Positions 16,843 to 26,510 of a stretch of 64,000 bases of DNA are shown here, one piece after another. Below the pieces are notes generated by a model. That model saw nothing but the letters and a program-made list of their open reading frames with translations, was not told the DNA's origin and did not search any database. The position numbers were made by a program, and so were the translations under genes. The DNA is from UBA6623 sp965238125 (GTDB lineage Bacteria; Acidobacteriota; Terriglobia; Bryobacterales; UBA6623). Location: positions 3,286,001 to 3,350,000 of the forward strand of contig OZ250179.1 of NCBI GenBank assembly GCA_965238125.1. Direction: 5' to 3'. The number at the start of each line of letters is the position of its first letter. Position 1 is the first letter of the stretch.

Positions 16843-18270
16843 TTGCCCTCAAGCAAGCAGGTCAACCGCAGAAGTTTCGTGAAATCCGCCGGCGTGGCGG
16901 GCGCCGCCGTGGCCGCCGTGCTGCCCAAGGCTCAAGCCGCCCCCGGCATCCTCACCGCGAAAGCCGCCGCCGAGCCCATCAACTACGGCTTCATCGGACC
17001 CGGCAGCCGCGGCGGACGCCTGCTCAAGCGGCACCTGGTCAACATCGATGCCGGGCGCTGCGTGGCGCTGTGCGACATCTATGAGAAAAACCTCAAGCGC
17101 GCGTTGAAGATCTTCAAGGACAAGGAAACCCCCGACTCCTATAGCGACTACCGCGAAGTCCTCGACCGCAAGGACATCCAAGCCGTTTTCATCACGACGC
17201 CGCTGTTTGTGCACTACCCGATCATGAAAGACGCGCTCGAGGCGGGCAAGCACGTCTTCTGCGAAAAGTCGCTGGTGTTTCGGCCCGAAGAGGTGCACGG
17301 GCTGCGCGAGCTGCACGAGAAATATCCCGACCAGGTGATTCAAGTCGGGTTGCAACGCCGCTACAGCGATTTTTATCACGCCGCGAAAAAGATCATCGAT
17401 TCTGGCGCGATCGGCAAAGTCACGCACATTCACGCGCAGTGGCACCGCAACACCAACTGGCGGCGCAAGGTCAAGAACGAAGCACTCGAGGAGCAGCTCA
17501 ACTGGCGGCTTTATAAGAAATACTCCGGCGGGTTGTGCGCCGAGCTGATGTCGCACCAAGTCGACGTCGCCGACTGGATGTTCGATGCCGTGCCGACCTC
17601 GGTGATGGGCGTCGGCGGACTCGATTACTGGAAAGACGGCCGCGACATCTACGACAACATCCAGCTTATTTTCGAGTATCCGGAGGGCCGCAAGCTACTC
17701 TATAGCGCCATCATGACGAACCGCCACATCGAGGGCCGGCGCGTTCCGGGCGACGGTTGCCGCGAGATCATCATGGGAACCGACGGGTCAATCGAGATTA
17801 CGCTGATCCCCTACGGCGACGGCATGTGGTTCCGCGACCCGATGAAGGTTCGCATGGGCGAGCAGAAGAAAGAAGCCGAGGAAGAGTGGGTGGCCGGCGC
17901 GACCGTGGCCGACACGCTCAAACAAGGCGAGGGCCTGCCGATCGTTCCCGGCATCAAGGACCTGAACTCTCCCGATGTCGGCTTTATCGAGAAGGAGATG
18001 GAGTTCGCCAAGCGCTGGCTCTACCAGAAGGGCATCATGGTTCCGTCGGAAGACAAAGACCCGGAATACAAGGAACTCGAGCGCTTCCTGCTCGACGTGC
18101 GCGACGGCGGCCGGCCCAACGCCGATATCGAAGTCGGCTTGCAAGATTCGATCGCCGTCATGCTGTCCCAAAAGTGCATGGAAGAGGAGCGCAAGGTGCA
18201 CTTCTCCGAGATCGAGGAGATGGGTGTCGGCGCCAAGCTGACCGAGAGTTTGAAGGGAAAGAAGGCGTAG
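16843..18270 (+). CDS. Gfo/Idh/MocA family oxidoreductase with Tat signal
   Basis: This is an NAD(P)-dependent sugar dehydrogenase-like protein, 475 residues, with an export signal (NRRSFVKSAGVAGAAVAAVLPKAQA). The Rossmann fold begins YGFIGPGSRGGRLL. The motif CEKSLVF stands where EKP is usual, followed by the conserved helix GLQRRYSDFYHAAKKIIDSGAIGKVTHI. The C-terminal catalytic region includes LMSHQVDVADWMFDAVP. The start is a TTG at 16843 preceded by AAGGAG. Exported members act in periplasmic sugar conversions and often lie beside DUF1501/DUF1553 genes, as here. Substrate unknown. Confidence 0.88.
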   Translation: MPSSKQVNRRSFVKSAGVAGAAVAAVLPKAQAAPGILTAKAAAEPINYGFIGPGSRGGRLLKRHLVNIDAGRCVALCDIYEKNLKRALKIFKDKETPDSYSDYREVLDRKDIQAVFITTPLFVHYPIMKDALEAGKHVFCEKSLVFRPEEVHGLRELHEKYPDQVIQVGLQRRYSDFYHAAKKIIDSGAIGKVTHIHAQWHRNTNWRRKVKNEALEEQLNWRLYKKYSGGLCAELMSHQVDVADWMFDAVPTSVMGVGGLDYWKDGRDIYDNIQLIFEYPEGRKLLYSAIMTNRHIEGRRVPGDGCREIIMGTDGSIEITLIPYGDGMWFRDPMKVRMGEQKKEAEEEWVAGATVADTLKQGEGLPIVPGIKDLNSPDVGFIEKEMEFAKRWLYQKGIMVPSEDKDPEYKELERFLLDVRDGGRPNADIEVGLQDSIAVMLSQKCMEEERKVHFSEIEEMGVGAKLTESLKGKKA

Positions 18271-18593
18271 CGGCCCGCGGCAAAAGTGTGTTCGGGCGAA
18301 AAACGGGGGCCGCCATTCGATTTTCGCTCGTCGAATTGCTTACCTCCCACATCCGTGCAACCCGAAAATCGGTGGCTGTACCCTTTTTTCACGTAGTCGG
18401 ACCTTCACCACGGGCCGCTAATCCAGCCCAACCGACCGGCGACACAGCTTCGAGTGGATTTGTTGGCGGGAACCCGATTAGCTACCCGGGACAAGTCCTA
18501 TAGTTCGTTTCGGGAGACTTTAGTCTTGCTCGCGGGCACGGACTCTGCATACCAGTTCTGGACGACGTGGACGGACGGTCCGCCGCCGCGACG
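18271..18593. other. Intergenic region, no gene seen
   Basis: These 323 bases lie between the convergent oxidoreductase and SBBP genes. A segment near 18372-18391 (GGCTGTACCCTTTTTTCACG) resembles one end of MITE family 1, suggesting an eroded copy. No terminator or RNA gene is evident. Confidence 0.35.
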
Positions 18594-20643
18594 CTAACGC
18601 ACGTTGACCGTCACCGTATTGGCTGGTTTGCCGTCTGCTGTCAGGACGACGTTCACTTCGCTGCGGCCGGCGAGACTTCTAGGCAAGGGGCCGATGTTGA
18701 TCTGGTCGAGGCCGACGAATTGGCCTTGTGCCACGGTGCCAAGGACCCGAACGCTTTCGCCGCCTACCGTAGCTGAGACTGACTCGGTAAAGCCTCGCAC
18801 CCCGGTACCGAACAGCAAAAGAAAGATCTGATCACCTTCGGGACCGAGATCAATTGGTAGGTTTGCACGGCTCTCCGGATCGAATGTCAGTGCCTCGGTG
18901 CGTGTGCCACCCGACGCGACCCGTAAGAAAGACGCCGCCGCCGGCCCCTCTCCGCTAGAGTCGGCGGAGAACAGGGCGGGAGCGACAGGGTTGATGCGTA
19001 CCGTGCCCGACGCCACCTGTTGGCCGCTTGTTTCGACCGCAACAAGGGCAAGCCCCTCGCTGGTTTCCTCCGGCACCAAGTAGTTGATTTGTCTGGCGGA
19101 GACGAAGAAAAGCGGCGCGAGGCGAGAACCCCCGCTGCTGTCCGTTATCCGGACACTCGTGCCCGCAAGCAACGTCGGCAGCGGGACAGAAGTCGCCATC
19201 GCCTCCTCGCCGGCGAGTCCCTCTCCAAACCCGCTGGCGATCGATGCGGCCGCCAATCCGAAGTCACCACTAAAACTCGCCGCGGAGACACTGGTCACCA
19301 CTGGTGGCGGTGTCCCGGGCTCAATCTTGGCAACCAGAATGTCCGCCAGCCCCGCACTGCTGGTCTGCAACGCGCCAACGGTGACTGGGGAGTTGCCCGA
19401 AAAGCTGAGCCCCGTTACGTACACGTCCCCTGCGCCATCGAGCGCGAGAGACACCACGGAATCGCGGTCGTTGCCTCCCAGGTAGGTGGAATAATCGATC
19501 GTGGAGCCTTCCGGATCCAACTTGACCACAAAACCGTCGCTCATACCGCCGTTCATGGGCTGAAACGCTCCTATCGTGGGAAAATCCGTGGAGTCGGTTT
19601 TTCCAGCCACATAAGCGTTGCCGTTCGAATCCACAGCAATATCGTGGCCGATATCCATACCCGTTCCGCCCAAGAACGTGGAATAGACAAGTTCCGAACC
19701 CCGCGGATTCAGCTTGCTTACGAAGGCATCAAAGCCCAGTAGGTCGTCTCCACTGAGGTCTCCCTTCGCGGCATTGAGAGTAGGGAAGCCGGTCGAGCCC
19801 GTGATTCCTGTCACGTAAGCGTTGCCCTGGGCGTCGACGGCTACACCGAAGCCGTAGTCACTACTCGCTCCGCCCAGTAAGCTCGAAAACAGAAGCGCGG
19901 TTCCGTCGGCCTCGAGCTTGCTCACGAAAGCGTCGAACTGGCCCGCCGGTTCGTCTTGGAAGACGTCCGCCGTGACCGGGAAGTCCGGCGACAAAGTCGC
20001 CCCAGTGACGTAGGGGTTACCCGCTGGGTCCAAGGCAATGCCGAGGGCGATGTCATCCTCGCTGCCGCCCAGATAGGTGACGTAGAGAACTTCGCTGCCC
20101 GCCGGGTTCAACTTGGCCACGAAGGCGTCGAGCGGGTCGAACGGCCGCGAGCCGCCGGCGTGAGTCGCTTGGAGAGCGTTCTTGACCGGGAAGTCAACCG
20201 AAGTTGTGACCCCGGTGATGTAGGCGCTGCCATCCGAGCCCACTGCGATCCCGCTGCCCTGGTCGTTGCCACTGCCGCCGAGGTACGTCGAGTAGATCCA
20301 TCCCGACCCCTCGGGGTTTAGTTTCATGATGAAAGCGCTGCCGACTCCTACGTTCGCAGCCGGTTCCCCGCGGCGGTGAGCGGGCTGACTCGCCAGCGCC
20401 CACCACTGGTCGGCGGTGAGTTTGTGCTTGTTGATATCCTTTCGCCTCCAAGCTTTGCCGTCCCGTTTCGCCGGCAGGAGCTGATAGGGATCCCCTCCCG
20501 GCCTCCCTGTCAGCTCCCGGTAGTAATATTTCCACTCCCAGAAGCTGCGAGCACCGCTGGGCGGCTGGGTTACGAGACCCCACCACTGGTCGAGAGTGAG
20601 GCTATAGTTCTCTTTCTCTTTTTGTTTTCGACCGACGATTGTC
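18594..20643 (-). pseudogene. SBBP beta-propeller protein, C-terminal part with TIGR03437 domain
   Basis: This is the C-terminal part of a large secreted protein; the N-terminal part is at 26346-28766. It holds at least six SBBP blades of the form DAFVAKLNPAGSxxxYSTYLGG...GIAVDxxGNAYVTGxTxSxDFP. A TIGR03437 domain then follows (SAASFSGDFGLAAASIASGFGEGLAG..., RQINYLVPEETSEG, FGTGVRGF), ending VLTADGKPANTVTVNVR. The frame is open from the IS1380 copy 2 boundary, through two Trp-rich units (20401-20640), into the blades, with no start codon of its own. TIGR03437 is typical of Solibacter-like acidobacteria. Surface or extracellular location is inferred. Confidence 0.85.
20401..20640 (-). repeat. 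Trp-rich 60-residue tandem units W2 and W3
   Basis: Read on the minus strand, one full unit begins LTLDQWWGLVTQPPSG and continues with FWEWKYYYRELT, GGDPYQLLPAKRDGKAW and RRKDINKHK. A second begins LTADQWWALASQP. The two QWW starts are 180 bp (60 codons) apart, at 20601 and 20421. A related unit (W1) lies at 26346-26510. They sit in a loop between two strands of an SBBP blade. No domain family is recognised. Confidence 0.65.
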
Positions 20644-22309
20644 CCCGCATTTTCAATTTGATGTATGAGCTTCAGACCATCCAGCGACCTTCAGCGTCTT
20701 TATTGATAGGGGCTAGAGCCCGATAAGGACGCCATGGAGGTCAACACCCGATGGGTGAAAAAGAAAACAAGCCGTTTCAGCTCACGTTCAATGGATTTCT
20801 CAAAGTCGATTTCCAAGGATCGCGAGTCACCTCGGATGGCGGTCTGATTCTCGTTCGCGAACTGGATGAACGACTCGGACTCGGGAAGCTGATCGACGAG
20901 CATCTCAGCGACTCGCGACAAGGCTTGAACAAGAAGTTCCCGCTGGCCGATCTGCTGCGGCAGTCGGTCTACAGCCGACTCGCTGGCTACGAGGACCTCA
21001 ATGACGCCGTTCGAGTATCCGCCGATCCGACCTTTCGCTTGATCGGCTCGAAGAGGAACTGGGATCGCGGAGCAGCCTTGACCTCGACGCTGCATGGCTT
21101 CGAGACGGAGATGCTGGCGAGCGAAGAGAACTTGCTGGGGCTGATGGCAGTGAACCGGGAGCTGGTCGCGCAAGCCGAAGCTCCCGACGGTTCAGACCGC
21201 GTGGTGCTCGACATGGACTCCACGGAGAGCCCCGTCCACGGCCAACAGGAAGGCAGTGCCTACAACGGCCATTTTGAGTCCCTCTGCTATCACCCGCTGT
21301 TGCTGTTCAACCAGCACGGCGACTGCCTAGGCGCGAAGCTGCGTCCCGGCAACGTGCACAGCGCCGAGGACTGGGACGAGCTGCTACTGCCGGAGATCGA
21401 ACGACAACAGGCGGAGGGCAAACAGGTGACGTTCCGCGCCGACGCCGCCTTCGCCAAGCCCGAGATCTACGAGGCGATGGAGGAGCGCGGCGTGGACTAC
21501 GTGATTCGCATCCCGGCGAACAAGAGCCTGGAGCTGGAGATCGAGGACATCCTGTTTCGGCCACCGGGCAGGCCGAACGCCAAGCCCCTAGTGCGCTACA
21601 AGAGTTTTCGCTATCAGGCCGAGAGCTGGTCGAAGGCAAGGCGAGTTGTCGCCAAGGTCGAGCATCACCAGGGCGAACTATTCCCGCGCGTCGGATTTGT
21701 CGTGACGAGCATGAGCTTGCCGAGCCGCTCGGTCGTGCGGTTCTACAACAAGCGCGGCACGGCGGAGCAGTGGATCAAAGAAGGCAAACAGGCCACGCAC
21801 TGGACCCGCTTGTCGTGTCACCGCTTCCGAGCCAACGAGGTACGGCTGCAACTCAGCGTGCCGGCCTACAACCTGGGCAACCTGTGGCGGCGGCTAGGGC
21901 TGCCGCAGCGAATCAAAAGCTGGTCGCTAACGAGTTTGCAACACAGGTTGATGAAGACCGGCGGTCGGCTGGTCAAGCATGCTCGCTACTACTGGTTGCT
22001 GCTGGCGGAGGGGCATCTGAACCGGCGGCTGTTCGGTGACATGCTGCATAGGATCTGGGCGCTGCCTGTGCCGGGTGGGTAGCGTTGCCCGGGCGAGGAT
22101 CAACAATTTTTGGCTCCAAAAAGGTTTCGCAGGGAGCAGTGTCGGCCGGAGCGCCGTTCAGTCCGCTCAATCAACGTCTGTGAGCGGACGGACGAGCCCT
22201 GGCGCCTACCGGCGGAGGTGATGTGCAGGGTTCAGCGCGAAAAGACGTGGTATTCGGCGCAGCGGGGGTGTGTCCTGTGACCGTGCCAGGGCCAAAATGG
22301 AAATCCTGG
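20644..22309 (+). mobile_element. IS1380 family element, copy 2
   Basis: This 1666-bp copy is flanked by the direct repeat TTGTC (20639-20643 and 22310-22314), a normal-length target duplication, so it inserted cleanly. Its left flank is the SBBP gene's Trp-rich region and its right flank is phage-like debris. That junction therefore existed before this copy arrived. Confidence 0.93.
20751..22082 (+). CDS. IS1380 family transposase
   Basis: This is the intact 443-residue DDE transposase of IS1380 copy 2, with the same LDMDSTES, FRADAAFAKPE and AEQWIKEGKQ motifs as the one at 4642. It starts at ATG 20751, 107 bp from the element's left end. It reads opposite to the interrupted SBBP gene. Confidence 0.93.
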   Translation: MGEKENKPFQLTFNGFLKVDFQGSRVTSDGGLILVRELDERLGLGKLIDEHLSDSRQGLNKKFPLADLLRQSVYSRLAGYEDLNDAVRVSADPTFRLIGSKRNWDRGAALTSTLHGFETEMLASEENLLGLMAVNRELVAQAEAPDGSDRVVLDMDSTESPVHGQQEGSAYNGHFESLCYHPLLLFNQHGDCLGAKLRPGNVHSAEDWDELLLPEIERQQAEGKQVTFRADAAFAKPEIYEAMEERGVDYVIRIPANKSLELEIEDILFRPPGRPNAKPLVRYKSFRYQAESWSKARRVVAKVEHHQGELFPRVGFVVTSMSLPSRSVVRFYNKRGTAEQWIKEGKQATHWTRLSCHRFRANEVRLQLSVPAYNLGNLWRRLGLPQRIKSWSLTSLQHRLMKTGGRLVKHARYYWLLLAEGHLNRRLFGDMLHRIWALPVPGG

Positions 22310-22345
22310 TTGTCTGTTTCTCTGTTTGTTTGTGTTTCGAGTGGG

Positions 22346-22768
22346 TTAGCTGTTCGCTTTGCCGTGGCTTAGCGTTCGGTAAAGCCATGGGTTCGGGTTG
22401 GGTTTCAGTTGGGTTTTTTTCGGTCTGCCCCCCTTGCGTCCGTTGTCGGCCTGTTTCTTCATGAACTTACGGGCTTCGTTTCGCACCCTGGTTGCGTCCT
22501 CGTTCGTCAGACGCCCCTCTTTGCTTACCTTGAACTCTTGCGAAACACGCGGCCAGACTCTCGCGAGCTCGTCTTCATGAATGCCAAGAAGTCGCGCCAG
22601 CAAAGCTGGTTCGGAGGGGATGGACCCGTGGACTGAAGCGTAGTCCCTCAAGTCGCAATAGGCCCCGCGCTCCGCGAGAGTCATCGACAGGCGAGTTTCG
22701 CTGCTCAGCCATCGCTCGGGGCGCGGTGCGGAACAGTCGGAGGCTGCACGAGTTGGGCGAGCCCTCAC
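22346..22768 (-). pseudogene. DUF1376-like phage replication protein fragment
   Basis: The frame reads RWLSSETRLSMTLAERGAYCDLRDYASVHGSIPSEPALLARLLGIHEDELARVWPRVSQEF and then RLTNEDATRVRNEARKFMKKQADNGRKGGRPKK. This matches the start of DUF1376 proteins found in prophages and mobile islands. The beginning is poor (MRARPTRAASDCSAP) and no replication-initiator C-terminal part follows; it ends PNPWLYRTLSHGKANS. It is therefore probably a fragment. It lies between two inverted IS1380 copies next to integrase debris. Confidence 0.6.
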
Positions 22769-23093
22769 TGCTCATCGTGCCCAACAGCAACGCGAGCGTG
22801 CCCTCGCGGGAACGAGGTGGCAAGAAACGGGTTTCGTCTTTACCACGCAGATTGGCACACCGCTAGATGGCGCCACAGTCAGCCGACGATTTCGGCTCAT
22901 GCTCCAGAAGGCTGGCTTGCGAGCGCTACGATTCCATGATCTAAGGCACATTTGCGCCAGTGCACTGCTTGCTCAGGGCGTCCATCCGCGACTCGCCATG
23001 AGGCTCTAGGCCACAGTACGATTGCCGTGACCATGAACACGTACAGCGCCGTCATCCCGTCTCTCAGGAAAGAAGTAGCCAGCAAGATTGAAG
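22745..23093 (+). pseudogene. Tyrosine recombinase (phage-type integrase) C-terminal fragment
   Basis: The frame reads ALTAHRAQQQRERALAGTRWQETGFVFTTQIGTPLDGATVSRRFRLMLQKAGL, then FHDLRHICASALLAQGVHPRLAM with the HxLRH catalytic box. After a frameshift near 23005 the other frame reads LGHSTIAVTMNTYSAV, holding the second His and the nucleophilic Tyr. The N-terminal half, including the first catalytic Arg region, is missing, and IS1380 copy 3 cuts the end (IEA). This is a dead integrase, evidence that an integrative element or phage once occupied this place. Confidence 0.8.
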
Positions 23094-23815
23094 CCAGGAT
23101 TTCCATTTTGGCCCTGGCACGGTCACAGGATACACCCCCGCTGCGCCGAATACCACGTCTTTTCGCGCTGAACCCTGCACATCACCTCCGCCGGTAGGCG
23201 CCAGGGCTCGTCCGTCCGCTCACAGACGTTGATTGAGCGGACTGAACGGCGCTCCGGCCGACACTGCTCCCTGCGAAACCTTTTTGGAGCCAAAAACTGT
23301 TGATCCTCGCCCGGGCAACGCTACCCACCCGGCACAGGCAGCGCCCAGATCCTATGCAGCATGTCACCGAACAGCCGCCGGTTCAGATGCCCCTCCGCCA
23401 GCAGCAACCAGTAGTAGCGAGCATGCTTGACCAGCCGACCGCCGGTCTTCATCAACCTGTGTTGCAAACTCGTTAGCGACCAGCTTTTGATTCGCTGCGG
23501 CAGCCCTAGCCGCCGCCACAGGTTGCCCAGGTTGTAGGCCGGCACGCTGAGTTGCAGCCGTACCTCGTTGGCTCGGAAGCGGTGACACGACAAGCGGGTC
23601 CAGTGCGTGGCCTGTTTGCCTTCTTTGATCCACTGCTCCGCCGTGCCGCGCTTGTTGTAGAACCGCACGACCGAGCGGCTCGGCAAGCTCATGCTCGTCA
23701 CGACAAATCCGACGCGCGGGAATAGTTCGCCCTGGTGATGCTCGACCTTGGCGACAACTCGCCTTGCCTTCGACCAGCTCTCGGCCTGATAGCGAAAACT
23801 CTTGTAGCGCACTAG

Positions 23816-25397
23816 GAGTCTGTCCGAGTAACAACTTGGCACAGTTCCGGCAGGGCGGGAGATTCGGGCGCCGAGGTCAGCGACGCACGGGCGCGGAAGG
23901 CTCGTCGACCGCCGGGCGCCACAAACAAACCGCGCGGGCCGCCCAAAACGGCTTCCAGAGCCCTCCATGCGCCTCGCCGGCGCCCCCTTCCCGGTTTTTC
24001 TCCATCACGCTCCGCCACACAGCCCGTGCATCTTCAAAATATTGTGCGTCAAGCACACCAAGGCCCACTCGCCCCGCACTTTCTTCAACCCCCGCAACAA
24101 AAATTGACGAATCCCGCGGGCTTGTTTAATCTGTCCGAATATCGGCTCCACGATCCCTTTGCGTTGCGCGTACATCTTCGCTCCCGCTTTCGTCCGTAAC
24201 TTGCGCTCCATCCGCTCGACTCGCGTGAGGTGGCTCGGGATCCGCCCCCGCGGCGGCGACGCCCGTTGTCCGCGCCGGTGTCTCTGGGCGGCAATATACG
24301 CTTCGATCTTTTGCTCAGGCTTCTCGGGCGCTTCCAACGATTCCAAGTTCTTCTCCGAACAATAGCCGCTGTCGGCCAACACTTCGTCGGGCCGTTGCCC
24401 CGACTGCCGCTCGACCGCTTCCACCAACGGCGCCAGTTGCTCTTTGTCGTTCGCCGCCTCGGTCAGCGTCTGCCCGACAATCAATTGCGCCACGCTCTCG
24501 ACCGCCGCCTGTGCGTTGTAGCCCTGCACGAACCCGTCGCCGCTTTTCATAATGCGCGACTCCGGATCGGTGAAATTGTATTGATCTTTGTCGCGCGGTT
24601 CGGCTTGCCGCGCCAGCTCGTCACAGCGACCCGCGGCGGCGGCTTGCTGTTGCGCCCGTTGCTTCGCTCGTTGCTCCAGCGCCTGCTTGGCTTGGCGAAT
24701 CTTCTCCAGCCGCGTCTGCCGGCGTTGCAACTCCTCGGGCAATTCGTCGCCCGGCTTCTCGGCCCCGTAGCGCGCGTCCTCCGCCGCGTCGACTGCTTCG
24801 GCTTCGGCCAACATTTGCTTCACCTCGGCCGCCAACTGTGGCTCGCTGTGCTGGATCCGCCCGTAACTCATGGCCTTGTGCTTGGAGGCGTTGGCCTTCA
24901 TCTTCGTGCCGTCGAGCGCCACCCGACCCAGCTTCATCGCCCCGCTCTCGAGCGCCACCCGCAACACTTGTTGGAACAGCCCCTCGAGGGCTTCCAGGTG
25001 GATCTTGCGAAAATCCGAGATCGTGCGGAAGTCGGGCTGGTTGCCGGCCGCCAACACGCGAAAGGCTACGTCCTCGACCAGCCGCCGGGCGATCCGGCGC
25101 GAGGAGCGCACGCCCAGGCAATAGCCGTAGAGCAGCAGTTTGACCATCAGCCGCGGATGATAAGGCGGCTGCCCGCGCTGCTCCCTTTCATAGACCTTCT
25201 CGATGGCCGACAAATCCAGTTGATCAACGAGGTCGTTGACGAAATAGACGAGGTGGTTTTCGGGCAGCCAATCCTGCAAACTGGGAGGCAGCAGCAGTTT
25301 CTGCTCGGGAAGGTAGGCCCGGTAGGTTTTGCCCATAAACCATTATCCCCCACTTTTGTTTTTTCTCCAAGAAGATAATGAATACTCGGACAGACTC
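23816..25397 (-). mobile_element. IS1182 family element, nested in IS1380 copy 3
   Basis: This 1582-bp element has perfect 15-bp inverted ends, GAGTCTGTCCGAGTA and its complement. It is flanked by CTAG at 23812-23815 and 25398-25401. The uninterrupted IS1380 copies have a single CTAG at this place (5479-5482), proving a 4-bp target duplication. A second copy at the window end also follows CTAG. Confidence 0.95.
24005..25336 (-). CDS. IS1182 family transposase
   Basis: This intact 443-residue DDE transposase starts MGKTYRAYLPEQKLLLPPSLQDWLPENHLVYFVNDLVDQLDLS, the N-terminal DUF772-type domain of IS1182/IS5-related proteins. GRVALDGTKMKANASKHKAMSY holds the first Asp, VLADSGYCSEKN the second, and RKGIVEPIFGQIKQARGIRQFLLRG the catalytic Glu. 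A Gln/Ala-rich coiled stretch (about residues 190-240) separates the first two. The stop lies 190 bp inside the element's other end. Confidence 0.94.
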   Translation of the reverse strand: MGKTYRAYLPEQKLLLPPSLQDWLPENHLVYFVNDLVDQLDLSAIEKVYEREQRGQPPYHPRLMVKLLLYGYCLGVRSSRRIARRLVEDVAFRVLAAGNQPDFRTISDFRKIHLEALEGLFQQVLRVALESGAMKLGRVALDGTKMKANASKHKAMSYGRIQHSEPQLAAEVKQMLAEAEAVDAAEDARYGAEKPGDELPEELQRRQTRLEKIRQAKQALEQRAKQRAQQQAAAAGRCDELARQAEPRDKDQYNFTDPESRIMKSGDGFVQGYNAQAAVESVAQLIVGQTLTEAANDKEQLAPLVEAVERQSGQRPDEVLADSGYCSEKNLESLEAPEKPEQKIEAYIAAQRHRRGQRASPPRGRIPSHLTRVERMERKLRTKAGAKMYAQRKGIVEPIFGQIKQARGIRQFLLRGLKKVRGEWALVCLTHNILKMHGLCGGA

Positions 25398-26345
25398 CTA
25401 GGGGCTTGGCGTTCGGCCTGCCCGGTGGCCGAAACAGGATGTCCTCGATCTCCAGCTCCAGGCTCTTGTTCGCCGGGATGCGAATCACGTAGTCCACGCC
25501 GCGCTCCTCCATCGCCTCGTAGATCTCGGGCTTGGCGAAGGCGGCGTCGGCGCGGAACGTCACCTGTTTGCCCTCCGCCTGTTGTCGTTCGATCTCCGGC
25601 AGTAGCAGCTCGTCCCAGTCCTCGGCGCTGTGCACGTTGCCGGGACGCAGCTTCGCGCCTAGGCAGTCGCCGTGCTGGTTGAACAGCAACAGCGGGTGAT
25701 AGCAGAGGGACTCAAAATGGCCGTTGTAGGCACTGCCTTCCTGTTGGCCGTGGACGGGGCTCTCCGTGGAGTCCATGTCGAGCACCACGCGGTCTGAACC
25801 GTCGGGAGCTTCGGCTTGCGCGACCAGCTCCCGGTTCACTGCCATCAGCCCCAGCAAGTTCTCTTCGCTCGCCAGCATCTCCGTCTCGAAGCCATGCAGC
25901 GTCGAGGTCAAGGCTGCTCCGCGATCCCAGTTCCTCTTCGAGCCGATCAAGCGAAAGGTCGGATCGGCGGATACTCGAACGGCGTCATTGAGGTCCTCGT
26001 AGCCAGCGAGTCGGCTGTAGACCGACTGCCGCAGCAGATCGGCCAGCGCGAACTTCTTGTTCAAGCCTTGTCGCGAGTCGCTGAGATGCTCGTCGATCAG
26101 CTTCCCGAGTCCGAGTCGTTCATCCAGTTCGCGAACGAGAATCAGACCGCCATCCGAGGTGACTCGCGATCCTTGGAAATCGACTTTGAGAAATCCATTG
26201 AACGTGAGCTGAAACGGCTTGTTTTCTTTTTCACCCATCGGGTGTTGACCTCCATGGCGTCCTTATCGGGCTCTAGCCCCTATCAATAAAGACGCTGAAG
26301 GTCGCTGGATGGTCTGAAGCTCATACATCAAATTGAAAATGCGGG

Positions 26346-26510
26346 TATAGTTCTTGATTGCCTTTTGCTTCCAGGCCCTCCCGTCCTGTCTCGGTGGCAG
26401 CGACCAGAAGGGATCCGGTCCGGGTTTATCCGTGACCATTGTGTAAATATGGTTCCACCCCCAGAAGCCGCGCGGTTGCGGGCCGGCGAGCTGCCGCATT
26501 GCCCCTTTCG
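26346..26510 (-). repeat. Trp-rich unit W1, cut by IS1380 copy 3
   Basis: Minus strand: MRQLAGPQPRGFWGWNHIY, then TMVTDKPGPDPFWSLPP, then RQDGRAWKQKAIKNYT, ending at the IS boundary. It aligns with unit W2 at 20401-20640 through FWxW, the Y run, PGxDP, LP, DGxAW and KxI, and stops where the next unit's LTxDQWW would follow. This ties the two halves of the split SBBP gene together. Confidence 0.6.

Larger units (their letters stand above)
23321..26238 (-). pseudogene. IS1380 transposase, split by IS1182
   Basis: The 443-codon gene of copy 3 starts at 26238. It is broken after codons for RPGRPNAKP by the IS1182 insertion at CTAG, and resumes at 23815 with LVRYKSFRYQAESWSKARRVV down to 23321. 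Apart from the insertion and a single substitution (KKFALAD versus KKFPLAD), the sequence matches copy 2, so the break is recent. Confidence 0.92.
23094..26345 (-). mobile_element. IS1380 family element, copy 3, interrupted by IS1182
   Basis: Ends are CCAGGATTTCCATTTTGG (23094) and GAAAATGCGGG (26345). Subtracting IS1182 and one CTAG leaves 1666 bp, the same length as copy 2. It lies in inverted orientation to copy 2. Its flanks (GATTGAAG and TATAGTTC) do not form a direct repeat, so one side has been rearranged or replaced. Confidence 0.92.

Noticed and set aside
18370..18400. Third copy of MITE family 1
   Set aside because: Only one end-like segment (CTGTACCCTTTTTTCACG) is visible and no matching partner end was found nearby.
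20644..26345. A simple composite transposon bounded by IS1380 copies 2 and 3
   Set aside because: The outer flanks do not form a target duplication, and copy 2 alone has a clean duplication on its own two sides, so it inserted independently.
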